This document shows, in pieces, positions 1-47,530 of a stretch of DNA of 64,000 nucleotides (its first letter is position 1; each line of letters opens with the position of its first letter). Below the pieces are notes generated by a model. It was not told where the DNA came from. It saw nothing but the letters and a program-made list of their open reading frames with translations, and ran no database searches. This stretch comes from Lagopus muta. Its lineage: Eukaryota; Chordata; Aves; Galliformes; Phasianidae. The stretch covers positions 11,304,501-11,368,500 of the forward strand of contig NC_064447.1 in the NCBI RefSeq assembly GCF_023343835.1, in the 5' to 3' direction. The translations under genes and the position numbers were made by a program.

Positions 1-34935
<34,935 letters not shown>

Positions 34936-35311
34936 TCACCGCCGGGCGCGGAGCGCCGTTACTCGGGCAGGTGCCGAGGATCCGTGCGAGCCGCTTCGTG
35001 CGGGATCCGCGCGTCGAGTCGCTCCGCAGGGCTGGCGAGGCGCTGCCGGGAGCCCCGCTTCCGACCGAGCCGCCCCGCAGCTCCGAGCCCGCCCGGCATT
35101 GCTCCTTCGGGCACTCGCGCCAAGCCCGCGGCCGCCGTTTTAATCGCCGCTCGGTGCTGATAGCTGCAGCCTTCTGCAGAGCCTTCTGCCTTCCTAAGCG
35201 CATCCCGCGTACGCTGAGACAAGAGATTAAAAACCAATCTTTAAATGCGTTCTTTAGTGCGAGGGGGTGCGCGTGTTTACCTTGCATCGCATCACTTCGT
35301 ACTTCCATACG

Positions 35312-35410
35312 TATCACAGAATCACCAAGGTTGGAGAAGACCTGCAAGATCATCCAGTCCAACCATCACCAATAGCTCTCAATGAACCATAACCCTCAAC
35401 ACAACGTCCA
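35312..35410 (-). mobile_element. CR1 LINE 3'-end fragment near the FOXK1 promoter
   Basis: Plus strand reads ATCACAGAATCACCAAGGTT and CATCCAGTCCAACCATCACC, the reverse complement of a typical CR1 3' end. It sits about 450 bp upstream of the candidate FOXK1 TATA box, just outside the CpG island. The 5' limit is uncertain. Confidence 0.75.
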
Positions 35411-38400
35411 AACAATTGTGTTCACAAATAGTTATTGGTATTATCTATCTAATAAAGATCTCGTTCTTTGCAGCAATAACGTGTGCATGGATACTGTATA
35501 CGCTTCTAGTTACATTATCCGGATTAAAATGCTACAACTCTTCAGATCAGCCAAGCCACTGATACTTTGTATAATCCCAGAAAATAATACCAGTTCGAAA
35601 ATCCTAAGAGAAGGAGCAGCCATAATTGCTGATTGCTTTGGCTCTGCAGCTCTTAGCAAAGCTGCTTCAGAGCTGAAAGATGGAGAAGAAAATCCCATAA
35701 CTGGTCAATAGTGCAGAGCAAATTTCAGATAGAAGGCTGTAATTAAACGTGCTGGAGTCAGCCCAGGACTGCAGGGTTAATAACTCTGTTCCTGGAATTG
35801 AGCTGTTCAATGACTGCTGAGCTTTCAGGACCTGGGTCAAACATCTCACCTCAACTTCAGTGAGAGCAATTTGTGCCACTACCAATGGAGGGGAAGAAAG
35901 ACCAACACTACCCAACAGAACTCCAGCATTGCTGCTATACAGCAGTGCTTGCTCTCAGTGGGACACGGTGTGGCACAGCAAAAGTCTGCAGTCTGCAGGG
36001 CAGGAGAGGGAAGAAAGGCATCCCTGGAGGTGCATCAGCGAATGCTCAGGGCTGGAAAATAAGGTGTGGTCATCTGGTAGGTGAGAGCGAGCTCATGCCA
36101 TTTGTTCATTCACATTGGGGTGAGAGAACTGCTCGGTGTGCTTCAAAATGGCCCCAGGTAGCAAGTGTGTGTGTGAGAGCAGGCAAAGTGAAATGGGCAT
36201 TGTTTTGGAAGTGCCTAAAGAAGAGAAAGCAGCACTGGAGGAGTGTGAGGTTCACAGCGCATGGCTTTGGCTCTTCCAGATCCCTGCACTGAGCCATACA
36301 CCCTGTAGGGCCAGGTAGGATCGGTGCTGGGGTGAGGCATCCCAGGTGATGGCAGGGAGTGTTTCTGTGGTTGCATAGGAAAACAGGCTGTGGGGTTGTA
36401 CCCAGCCCAGCTACGTACAAAACAGGATCAGGTGGAATAAAGAAAAAGGATTGCTCCTAGCTGCTATGTATGTATGTTCGTATCATGCCTCAGCTGCCCA
36501 TCCTCCTGCAGGATTAATTCCCAGAGCTCACTGTGGAGGCCCAGAGCTCAGCTCTAATCCACCTGCAAACAGCACCGAGGCTCCTGCAGACAAGGAACCT
36601 CTCTGCACTCCTCCAATCTCCTAATCCTGCTTAAAGTCAAAACTGCAGTCCTAAAGTAAATGGCCAATGTAAATGCATTTGGAATTGTTTGAATTAAATT
36701 AATCTCATTCCATATGGCTGGATTGACTTTAGAGTGGTTCATTGTCCTCGGCAGGTTTTAGATGGATGTGTCTGCAGGTGTGGCCAAACTTCCTGACTCT
36801 ACACGTTGCATACCAAAATATTCAGGTGGCTGGGAGCCAGCAAACTGCAGGGAGCCGGGGGAGCAGCAGTGCTGAGAGCTGGCAGGGCCCTGGGGACAGA
36901 GGGGACAATGCAGACCCTGCGTTACCTCCTCAGTGTGCCCAGGAGTTGGTGCCATGCAAGAATTTGCCACCCTGGCCTTCTCATATGCTCCAAATATGGG
37001 GTGTATACCCTGCCTGTGCAGCCATGCTGTGCCCTGGCAGAAATAGCCCACTGGGGAAAATCCTTCATAGAATCATTGAATCACAGAACCATAAATGTTG
37101 AAAAAATAAAACCTTCTGAGATCATCAGCTTCAATCCCAACCCATCCCACTATGACACCAAACCACATCCTTCAGTGCCACATCCACCATCCAGGGATGT
37201 TGACTCCATCACCTCCCTGGGCAGCAGTGTCAGTGCATCACCACTCTTTCAGAGAAAAAAATTTTCCTAATATCCAACTTGAATGTTCCCTGGTGCAACT
37301 TGAGTCCCTCACCTTGCTTCATTGCTCCTGTGCAATAAGCCAGCCTTACCAGGTCAGGAGATTAGACACCCAAAAAAGCATCTTGAGATGAGGGCAGAGA
37401 AAACAGCAAGGACAGACTCAGCATTGTGCAGAGAATGGCACAGAACCTGTCTTTCCTTTGTCAAATATTTGTTTGGCAGTGTGTCACTGCTGACGATCTT
37501 AGTGTAGCAATATACAGCAGGAATCTGCTCGGTGTTATCAGCTGTGGGCAAATGAATGTAATGGGTTGTTATGGTCACCCAGATACCACTGCACTAGGCA
37601 AACAGAAATCTTGCAAAAACAGTGATAAAAGGGGACATCTCTACATTTATCTGCTGGATGGCATCTGCTTAAAAACAATTTCTGGAAGTTAAATGCTGCA
37701 TTTCTCCAGCACTTCATGTGGCCATTCCCCATTATTGTGATGCATGCAGGCCGAATGCAGATTTATCCAGTCCCTACTCTACAAAGAATCTGCCTGACTT
37801 CAGCAGCACAGGAAATCTCTTCTACCCCCAAACCGCAGTAAACTGAACAGCAGCTATGACAGAGGAGATGTGAGCTGCACACCCGGCATGAGCTGCTCAC
37901 TGTTTTTATCCAGCAGCTTGATGATGCACTGCTGCTAACAATGAAAACCAGTTTAGCCCTGACCTGGGGAAGGAGGAGGAGAGCAACGAAGGAAAGCAAT
38001 TACTCCAAGGAAGAGAGGCTCTGCTGCTTCCGTGCAAGCCCAGTCCTGCATTTCTCAGCCTGATTGGGCTCAGGATGAAGCAGCTTCCACTGGCATAAAG
38101 CAGGCATCCTTAGCAAGAGGGCAGATGTTTCACACGCAAACCTAAGGGAGAAATACAAAAGGAGAAAGCAGTGTTCTCCCCAGTCCAGCTGCTCCTGCAC
38201 AGCTCCCTGCAACCCTTTCCCCATTCCCTTTCCCCTTGCCCTCCCCTCAGCCACTCAGCAGGCTTTAAACACTTTCATGCTTTCTGCTGATGTGAAGCAG
38301 ATGCAGGCTGAGCAGCCTGTAGCTGTGGGGATGCTTTCCCTGCACACCTGCATGCAGGGCAGCCTCACTCCTTCCTCTAGCAGTGTGGGTTCAAATTCCC

Positions 38401-41400
38401 CTTTTCTGCTTTTAGGAAATCACAGGCTGTGACATGGGAGCAGAGGGCTCTTATGCTCCTCTTTTAGGATTTTCCTTTTAACTGAGCCAATACAAGAAAT
38501 AAAAAAAAATCTGGGCTGCTGTTTCGTTCTGAAACACATCCAGGTGAACAAGGGCACCTGTCCCATGTGTGAGCACAGTCCTCCTCCCCTGCTCCCATTC
38601 ACACCCATTTTTCCCAGTTCTGTTGAACAATCTGTGCTGCTGATCTGTGCTCCTTCCCAGCAGTGTCCCTCTGCCCTGCCCTGGGACAGCCCATACACAG
38701 CAGCACGGATCCAACTCACTGCTGGGGGTCAAGGGGAGAAACAGAGCCCTGATCCAGATGGGCTGATATGAAGGGGCTCGCAGTGGAGGAGGTGAAGCAT
38801 TGATCCGGGGATTCTTTATTTTCCTGCACTGCTTTTAACCAGCAGAAGGCTGAAGCAAACAACATCAGGAACATGGTAGAAGCACTCTCAGTCCCCAAAG
38901 CTCCCAGAGATGCCAAACACCATTTTTCCTAAAGCCAATGGGCTGCTGTGCTGGAATGGCTCTGGTGCTGGGAGATGGGGCTCAGTGAGATGCTGCATCT
39001 TTCTGTCACAAGGAGTATTTTTGCATTTCTCCATCAGCTGTGCTCCTGTTTACTGTAAGCTCCAGCACGCTGCAAATGTTTCCATCACAGTTTATTTCAC
39101 TTTGATTTTTTTTTTCCTTCAAATCACACTTATCAGGACTGTATTTTCACAGCAAATTCTCAGAAATACAATAAAGACCCAGGAACATCTGATGCCCAGA
39201 CTCTGCCTTTCCCTAAGACATTATGTGATCTGCTCATTTCCAATGCAGATCTGCTGTCAACTGCATTCGAATCCGTGCCAGGGAGTGCCTGATGTACGAG
39301 CGCCCATTTTGGAAAGCCTTGAACAAGACCATTTGTTGTCGAGATAATTTTACAAAACCAATACCATTTCATGGGCTGCACTTAAAATAATTCATAAACT
39401 TTACACTGTGAAGTGCTATTAAAGCCTTAAACCCACTCAGCTAACTTTCTTTCGATTTGGCTTGAAACTCGGGCCTTGGTGAGATATATGGCACACACCA
39501 GCTCTGAATTATTTGCTGTAGTCCTTTCTGAATGATCCCACTTTCTCACTTTCTGTCGATATGAACAGAGAGAAAAGCACACAAGCACGCAAACTTTTCA
39601 ACAGCGAAAAACAACTGAACCAATAAATACAAAAGCTGATATCAAACATGACGCTGCTCAGACTGAAATGATATGGTTTTGGACTTTTATGAGCATCCTG
39701 AGCCTACACTGCCTGTCTGCTGCTGCAGTGAGGTCTGTGTGGTGTCTGGAGGGCTGGGAGCAGCTGATCTGAAATATCTTACTTTACAACCTGCCTGAGA
39801 AGCTGGAAAGCTGGTAAAGCTGCAGTTTGCCCAGTGTGATTACATGAGGTTTAAGCAGAAAACCCATAGCCTGGATGCTGGCTGTCCCAAATGCAGCGAT
39901 CCCAGCTGATCCAATCTGCCCTCTTCTCTGCAGGTACAAACCTCACACAGAGCTCAGGGCGATGTGGAATCACCTCTGTCCTGTGAGCATCTCCCTCTGC
40001 AGCCCCCACCCTGTGTCATCCCAGTGCTGCTCACAGCTGCATTGAGGTCTTCTTTACTGAACCCCCCTCCCAGCAATGCACGACCTCCCCATCACCCTGC
40101 AGGTGAAACGCTGTGCTTCAAAAGGAAATGAGCAGCACTGTGCAAAGCCATGCTGGAAGGAAAGGAAAAGCTCTGGGTTCAGCTGCTGTCACCCAGTCCA
40201 TGGCTCTGAGCATCTCAAGTTGGGTTAAACCACAGGTAGGATGCAGCCTGCACATGGTTCTGCTTCCCTCCCATAGGGGTTGGGGGTGGGGGCAGAGGCA
40301 CAGTGTGCAGGGCCCATCACAGTGCTGGCTGTGGTGGCAAATGCTCTCATCCAGCAGCTGCACTGCATCCCACAGAGATGTGAAGCCACTGTGGCCTGGC
40401 CTTGGGTTGGCTCTCTATGGGTTATCCTTGGAAGACAGACCAGCAAAGGCACCCATAAAACACACTTTTGTTTCTATGGGCCCTGAGCATCCTTTGGGAT
40501 CGCTGGCACATCTCAGCAGAGAGCAGATGCTGGGAAGAGCCTGATGAACAAATCCCATTACTTAACAGAGACCTCCACTGAGCAAACCTGGCCTTCAGTT
40601 ACACCCCAGCACTGACCCCACCACCCAGTAAAATCCTGCTTTAGGTGTGGAGCTCCCTCATTTTCCCATTCAACCCTGCCCTTTGCACCCAGCTGCATTA
40701 GCAGGGTCTGTCCATGCGATGAGGGCATTTGCTCCAAGTGCTGGAGAGCACGAGATTTACAAGCAGTGCGCGTCACTCTGAGGGCACACCGTCAACTTTA
40801 GAAAAACATCTGCTATAAACAGTTTTACTTACTCACATTACTAATAATACCTTACAGTATGAAAGGTGGAAGGATTTGAAAAATCCAATTTACTTGTCCT
40901 TCATCTCGGCCAGTGAAAAAATCAATGAAATACTTCTCACTTTTGTCTGGAGTAATTTTCACTTACCAGTACCCTCATGCTAATGTGCTTTTTTACAGGC
41001 AGGAGGGGACATGTTTGTTTGCACCCTGGAAATTGAGAGCAAAAAATAAACCACTCCAAAAATAGGGGGAGAGAAATGAGAAGGCAGGAAAACATTTCTA
41101 TTGATTTTTGTTCTGCTACGAATACATGTTTTGCAGAAATGAGGTAGTTGGTGAATGTAACCGAAGGTCATTCTTCATCAACAAAATAATGATCATGTAA
41201 GAGTTTAATGACTGAATCTAATTCGGTTTATGTTAGCAAGAGATTGCTGTTACGGAGTGATCTTTGATAAAATTAAAGGTGCTATTTTTCTTTTTAAAGC
41301 CAGGGTTAAAAGAAAAAGAATGACACCATTAAACGTAATGACACAACCTATGGGAAGGTTGTGTGTCTCAAAGTTTGTGTTAACTGGGCTAAAAGATAGA

Positions 41401-42839
41401 AGTAGGAACTCTGAAAAAAGGAACCGAACCCCAGGGGTTCATTTATTCCCAGGTAATGTGCTGGACTGGGGCTAAGGAGGGGCAAAGCAAGGGGTTGTGA
41501 TCTGACACAGGTTTCTGCCCTTTGGAGCCTTTCTCTCGGCGTGGCCCAAGGCAGAAGGAGCTGCGGGCATCGGCCTTCCTGGAGCCACTGCTGGAAGAGC
41601 CCTGGCCCCCACTGAGTGCAGATACAAACACATCTGGGATGAATCCCTCGGTCTCCATCTCCCATCACCGCCATTTGGTGTTTAATATTTCCCCCCAGCC
41701 CGGCCGTGGTCCATTGCTGTGATGGCATCCCCACCTCCTCCATGCTTCTCCTGGAGCTCCTCACTGAAATTCAGCATTAGCACAGCGTGCCCCTGGAATA
41801 AAGCCTCGTAAAATATTGTTCGGATCGCTAGGCAACCGGGAGGCACGCTGCGAGCAGGGAGCAGCACACGGGCCGTTCTCTTTGTCTCTCCGTGCCGGCA
41901 ACGCTTTGCCTTTGATTTGCTTTTGGAAAGAAGGTTGAGGCATGCTGCTGCCGTGCACATCTGCTCCAACCTCAGGTTAATCAGCTGCATGAGAAATGCA
42001 CCTAGCCTCAGTTTTCTACAGCAATAAAAGCGAAATGAAGTTTTTACTATCATGAAATCACCCTTATTCTAGCTGCTTCCTTCTTCCAAAGGCTGCTCAC
42101 CCAAGGAGAGGCCATGCTCCATGGTAGCGGCCTCAATAGTGCTGGGCTCTGTGTGGCCTCAGCCCCTCTGCAGGCTGCACAGCGCTCAGCGCCGCCCGGC
42201 TCGGATGGAAAGGAAACAAATAAAAGCACACGATTTATTGGCAGGGTCTAACAGCAGTAATTGGCTATTTACAGACACATACATGAGGACATAAAGAAAA
42301 TTGAACTTGGCTTGCAAGAACAAGAAGAGGAATTACTGTAGGTGTAAACAGGTGAAGTTTACTGCTAATTTCGTTAGCTAAAATGATAAAGTGCTGCTGG
42401 TTTACCTCCTCCTGTCTGCTCTGCTCTGCTCCCCTGCAGCCCAGACGCCAGCCCTGTGGCTATGCCAAGTGTGTGCGTTGTTTCCCAGTGCTCAATTTAG
42501 CACTGTAATTCCTGTTACAACAGCCACGCTGCTGAGCACATCGGTCTGCACAGAGCTCGTCTGGGCTGTCTGCTCTCACCAAATCATTTCCAGATGCTAC
42601 GGATTGCTTTCCTTCCATCTCCAAACTCTTGGGTGGCTGAAATCCATCACACGGACACCTGCAAAGTCCCGCTGTCCTCCCATACTGACACCAGGCTTCG
42701 TCTGCCCCACATCCACATCAGTGGTACTCACTGATGGAAGATGTCCTGTCAGCATAAATGGGGGTCACTGGTGAGGAAGCTGAGGGCTTTGATCCATCTC
42801 TTGTCACTGAGAGCATTTCTTCAGAGCACAAATCTCCTA
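35411..42839. other. Intergenic region between FOXK1 and CYP3A, left part
   Basis: No coding gene is recognisable. Open frames are all short and lack family motifs, codon bias or paired splice sites. A CR1 fragment lies at 37065-37330. Otherwise I see only non-repetitive sequence. Confidence 0.75.
37065..37330 (-). mobile_element. CR1 LINE 3' fragment, 5'-truncated
   Basis: Begins TCATAGAATCATTGAATCAC, the reverse complement of the CR1 terminal repeat. It continues through recognisable CR1 3' UTR text (CATCACCTCCCTGGGCAGCA, TTCCTAATATCCAACTTGAA). The 3' end is at the low coordinate, so the element is on the minus strand. Only the last roughly 265 bp survive, typical of 5'-truncated LINE copies. 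Confidence 0.9.
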
Positions 42840-43381
42840 TGAGGGCTGCTCCAAAACGCACCCCATCAGAGGCAGATGTTGATGGGATGGCAGCAGAGGT
42901 TGAATCTTCCCACCAATATTCCATTGTATTTTGTTGTTACGAGACAGATGGCATCAGAGCGGCAGTCTGGCATGGAAGAGCATATGAAGCAAAGGTGTGC
43001 CATTGGGTTCCTCCACGTGGAAAACCAGCTACCCATTGACTTTCACCAACGCTTGCTGAACATTTTTGGAGACTGAACAGTGGATGTGAGCACAGTGAGG
43101 CAGTTGGGTGGTGCATTGCAGCTGTGGTGGCTGTGGGTCACCTCCGCTGGTGCAGATGTTGATGAATGCAGGCTTTTGTTCATTACTGTGAAATTGTAAA
43201 AGATAATGGTGCTGACAGTGTAGAAAACCGTTTGTTTTTCTTCTTTTTTTTCTTTTTTTTTCTTTTTTTTCTTTTTTTGGTAGCTGTGAATTTGCTCTAT
43301 CCAACGGCGTTATTGTGCTCTTTCTATCCACCATAGTTACCATGGAAATAAATAGGAGGCATTATTTATGGAGGAACCTAC
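42840..43381 (+). mobile_element. Internally deleted Tc1/mariner element (Galluhop / Mariner1_GG-like)
   Basis: A 542-bp DNA-transposon relic; full mariners are about 1.3 kb. The left end TGAGGGCTGCTCCAAAACGC and the right end GGAGGCATTATTTATGGAGG are diverged inverted-repeat partners, each next to a TA dinucleotide (42838-42839 and 43382-43383) as mariner insertion requires. Between them, the plus-strand frame at about 42970-43070 encodes a piece like a mariner N-terminal helix-turn-helix (FHQRLLNIFGD). Tail text (GAATTTGCTCTATCC, CCATGGAAATAAATAGGAGG) matches what I remember of the chicken family. Most of the catalytic DDD region is missing and stops interrupt the rest. A T-rich expansion sits inside. 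Confidence 0.85.
43231..43278. repeat. T-rich (T7-9 C)n tract
   Basis: Runs of 7-9 T separated by single C, about four units, preceded by shorter T runs. It lies inside the mariner relic, between its coding remnant and its 3' end. Confidence 0.95.
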
Positions 43382-43786
43382 TAGATATTCCCACGTGGTG
43401 GCAACAGTGCTGAACTAGATACTCATTTCCCCAAACTGTTAGTGAGTATGGGGGTGAGGCTGCAGCTGGGATGGGGCGTCCTGCTGCTCTGGTCTTCCAG
43501 GTTCCTGCCATCGCCATCCTCCCTTTTCTGCATTGGTTCTGGAGTGATGTGAAATGAGGCCAAACCTGGGCTGTCCCCGCTCCATCTCAGGAGCTCCTTC
43601 TTCACGTGGCATTGGCAAGAGCTGTTCTTTGGTTATTTTAATGCAAAATGGGGCAGCTGGAAGTGTAAGAGGGATGGTAACCTTAAGAAATGATAATTGC
43701 AGGCTTGGAGCAGTGTTGGAGTTAATAAAGGGACGTTTAATCCAATTCTCAGCTTCTATTTTAGGATCCTTTCAACTTTCCAAATC

Positions 43787-43813
43787 AAAAAAAAAAAAAA
43801 AAAAAAAAAAAAA
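43787..43813. repeat. A27 homopolymer
   Basis: Twenty-seven consecutive A on the plus strand. It could be the tail of a plus-strand retrocopy, but I recognise no parent gene in the upstream sequence. Confidence 0.9.
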
Positions 43814-45829
43814 GGAAGAAGGGAGGAACAAAAATCTCCATTGCAGTGCAATTTCTTAAGCTCGTTCACAGCCCAAAGGTGAATTTCTGCGTGTGTGAGG
43901 AGTTTGAAGAAAATCCACTCGGCTGTTTCAGAGGTTTCAGAGCATGAAAGCAACATCTGCTTTAAAAATCAAAAAATAAAAGAAATTCCCTTTGCTCATC
44001 AGAGTCAAAATGGGTTTTGGTTTCACGCCTCTGATTTGGTGTATCTTGAGCTGTCCCCTGGAGAAAGCTGGCCGTTCCTGTGTTGATTCGGAGAGGATGA
44101 AATTGTGGTGCAAACCAAAAGCAGACGAGGGGCAGGGAAAGAGGGGGGCAGGCAGGTGGGATCCAACCCAGGCTCGCTCGCATCTCATCCATGGCTGTGG
44201 CTCCCTACTTTTCCCGTTTAATTCATTGCACGGAAGCTGCTGGCAGCCTGCTGCCTCGGGTTGGGGTTTGTTGGGTCCTGGTTTGCTTTTGCCGTTTGCT
44301 GTGCACTGCGCTGCGCTATAGATGGCAGTGCAGGATGCAGATTTGCACACCCTGTGTGAAGAGTGCAGGCTGCACCTGCAGCTCATCCCAAGGCTTTGTG
44401 CAGATCTGTGCAAAACACGCCGTGGTTTTGCCTGGTCCTTTACAACAACATGGCTGTGACCCCCTGGATTTGCTATGGCTGCTGTATCATTGAGGGTAGT
44501 AATGAGGAGGAAGGTCTCTACAATTCAACTGCTGCTCTAACAGAGCATTTGGGTGCTCAGAATTCATGGGCACGATGTTGCAACTTGGGCACAGTTTGCT
44601 TTTCAAAGGGACCAAGAAGTTATTTCTCTGTGTGTTCCTCAGTGCAAGTCACTGCACTGAATGCCTGTTCATACTGGGTTTGTGCTGTAAGTGAAGGTAT
44701 GTGCCTTTTCAGCATCCCATCTATATATGTATAAGGACAATAAACCTCCCCAGGTTTCACCACCCGCAGCAGATTTTGCCCATTTTGTTCTCTCTTTGTA
44801 CAGTTTCCTGGAGTTCTGGGGCCAGAAAGAAGCAAAGAAGCAAAATTCATCTCCAACTACAATAGAAAATGCAGTGCTGGCAGGAATGGAAATGCTACCA
44901 GAGAGATCATGGTGGGAGTGCAGAATATCATAAACAATTACAGCAAGATGCTTCTGAAAAATCCCTCCAGGTACACAGCTGCAGCTGTTCTGCTTAAACA
45001 CCTTTAGAAATCTGGCCACCAGCCCACTGCTTGAGGTGCTAAAAGAAGTCAGAGAACAGCAACAGGCGTAGGAAAGCAGATCTCCTTTCCACCAGCAAGA
45101 CAAAGAGAAAAACCCAACTTTTCTCTTCAATCAGGGTTGAGAAAATTGCAAGAAGTAAACACGGTGATAGTTTGCACCTGTGTGCATGGCAGCTGGGAAC
45201 TGTCCTTCCTTTTGCTCGGGGGTGGCATGGGGCCAGCAGCCTGTTTTGTTTCACCTTCAGCAACACACCATCCTGGGCTCCGATGCAGAGGGCTGCAGCA
45301 CTTTTCTCTCTTGGGATTTTAATGTCATCTAACACATCAAGAGGATTCAAATGACAAGAATGAATGGCAGTAGCCAACCTCACGGCTTGATATTCTGATG
45401 AAATGATGCCCTGGCACATCCATCATGCTGTTTTGCTGTCAAGAGAGCTCCCATCTCTACAAGATGAGTGTGTTTTTCTTTTACAGTGTTTAAAAAAATA
45501 AAAAAAAAAAGAGCAGGAAGAAGAGGCAAGCATCTGTTCTCAAGTCTTACTACCACACAAACGTAACTTTGGTACAAGGCACAGCTCCAAGCAGAGGACA
45601 TGGATGAGCTCACTTAGATGGAGGTCACACCCGTTAGTGGGAGCAAAGCACGAAGGGTGAGTGTACAGCAGAGCAATGCAGTGAGGACATTTGCAAACCA
45701 CAGGGCTGCACGATGTGGGGATGCAGATGCTGTGCCAGTTGCCTGGGCAACACTCCCTTCTGCAAGGTGCCCCTTTGTCTTTCCTGAGTTTTAAGGTAGG
45801 TGCCTCACTCTAAAATGCAGAATCTCCAA

Positions 45830-45870
45830 GCTGTAAATAAGACTCACCTCCTAATGCTGTAAATAAGACT
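45830..45870. repeat. Two-copy direct repeat, period 26 bp
   Basis: GCTGTAAATAAGACT occurs at 45830-45844 and again at 45856-45870. A small local duplication of no evident function. Confidence 0.85.
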
Positions 45871-47458
45871 TCTCCCCTGATACTCTTCCCTCTGATCCTT
45901 CCAGTGCTTGCTACCAGCAGCACTGCTGGTGGTTATCAAGACATGAAATCGAGAGCAGCTCCATGGGTGTTGCTTGCTTGGGGTGAGACAGGAGGTCCCT
46001 AGCAATAAGCACAGACCCCATAATGAGAGATTGTGCCCTCTCTCCTCATTTTTGCTCCTACCGAGAGCTAGGTTGCTCCATTTTGCTGCCTTCCCTTTGA
46101 TGCACAGAGCCTGCAGGGAATAAAGCCCGGTGGGAGATTGCTGACGTGGTTTCTTTCCTGTTAGTTTCTTTTATGGGCTGAAAATAAAGACAACGAAGAA
46201 GAAAATCTGGGAAAAGTAGTTCAAGGAGTGAAGAATTCATACGGCAGGAAAATACATAAAGGGTTATCGACTCTGTCCTCCTTGGCTTCAGTCTCAGTTG
46301 GTTCACCATGCTGTGTGTTTGTTCCTCTATTATTACACATAACAACGGGGAAATGTTAGGGAGCTCAATCTCAGCCAGCCTATCCCTGCCCCCAGCAAGC
46401 AAAGACCACGCTGGCTCCAGCTCACACCGCCTGGCATCTGATTGCAGCCTAGCAGAGTGTTTCAATACCAATAAACATCTTGTTTCCATGAGCAGAGCTG
46501 TTTCAGAGACATTCTTTCCCCTTCTTTTGTGAGCACCCAAACGTTTCATCTATCCCATAAACAGCAGTTCAGCTTCTCCAAGGGTTTGGTATCCAGGGGA
46601 TGAGAGGTTCAATAGAAAACTCACCCTTTTACCCACCATGGGCTGGGGACCCGAAGCTGTAAAACTGCAAAGGGGAGCACTGAACCGTGTAGCATGGAGT
46701 AGGAGATTGAAGCCCAGAGAAGGTCTCTCCGATGCCAGTTCCTGTCTGGAACCCACAGCACCATTACTTTTTGTGCAAGTGAGCAAGAGCAAACCCAAAA
46801 CTTCTGCAGCCATGCAGAGCTGGTGGGGAATAAGATTAATGGGAGCTACCGGGAGCCTCATCAGTCTTTGTTCAGGGCTCAGAAATCCTGATCGAAACCC
46901 GCTGTGACTCACAGTATGTGCTGGCACCAACTTGACCTCGTAGGCATAACGAAGGGCAGATCCTGTTCTGAGCCGTGCTGTGTAACTGTCGTGATTGTGT
47001 TATTGCAGAGGGCTGAAAGGGCAGGGCAGACTGTGCTGACTCTGCTGCTAGCAGGGTGTCACTGCACCCATGGCATCGTCACGGCAGTGAAGCTGTTGTC
47101 CTTCTTCTCAGGGTCCAAGCAATGGGAACAGCATTGAGTTCCTCATGAGATGGACGGCAGCATCCTATGTAGATGTCAATTTCCTCTGCAAGTGCTGTGC
47201 TCACACTGATGAGAGCTGTTCTGATATGGAGACATCCCGACACCCATCAGTCCTGGGGGAAGAGATGCCTGGAGCCATCTGTGTTTCATCTCCTGGGAAC
47301 TAAGGATGGGTTTGCCTCTTCCTTGAGGTCCTGCCAGCCATGGACCTATCAATAAGTAGCTCTTGTCCACAAGCACAAGGGAACAGAAACAGGTGGAGTT
47401 TGGTGGCCAAGCCGAAAATCAACACTATTTCAAGTGTGTGATCCTGAATGCTCAGACA

Positions 47459-47530
47459 TCTCACAGAACCACAGAATATCCCAAGTTGGAAGGGACCCAT
47501 AAGGATCATCGTGTCCATTCAATCAAAATT
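47459..47530 (-). mobile_element. CR1 LINE 3'-end fragment
   Basis: Plus strand reads CATCTCACAGAACCACAGAA and AAGTTGGAAGGGACCCATAA, the reverse complement of the CR1 terminal region. About 70 bp is recognisable. Confidence 0.8.

Larger units (their letters stand above)
43382..47458. other. Intergenic region, middle part
   Basis: No coding gene seen. Contents are an A27 run at 43787-43813, a short A-rich patch near 45486 and a 15-bp direct repeat (45830 and 45856). All open frames look random. Confidence 0.7.

Noticed and set aside
35382..35711. 109-aa frame next to the FOXK1 promoter
   Set aside because: It starts inside a CR1 fragment, has no recognisable domain, and no splice or promoter context.
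42876..43076. 66-aa frame as a possible host gene
   Set aside because: It is the broken N-terminal remnant of the mariner transposase, already covered by the mobile element.
43554..43882. Frames with a lysine run
   Set aside because: The lysines are the translation of the A27 homopolymer. There is no coding signal either side.
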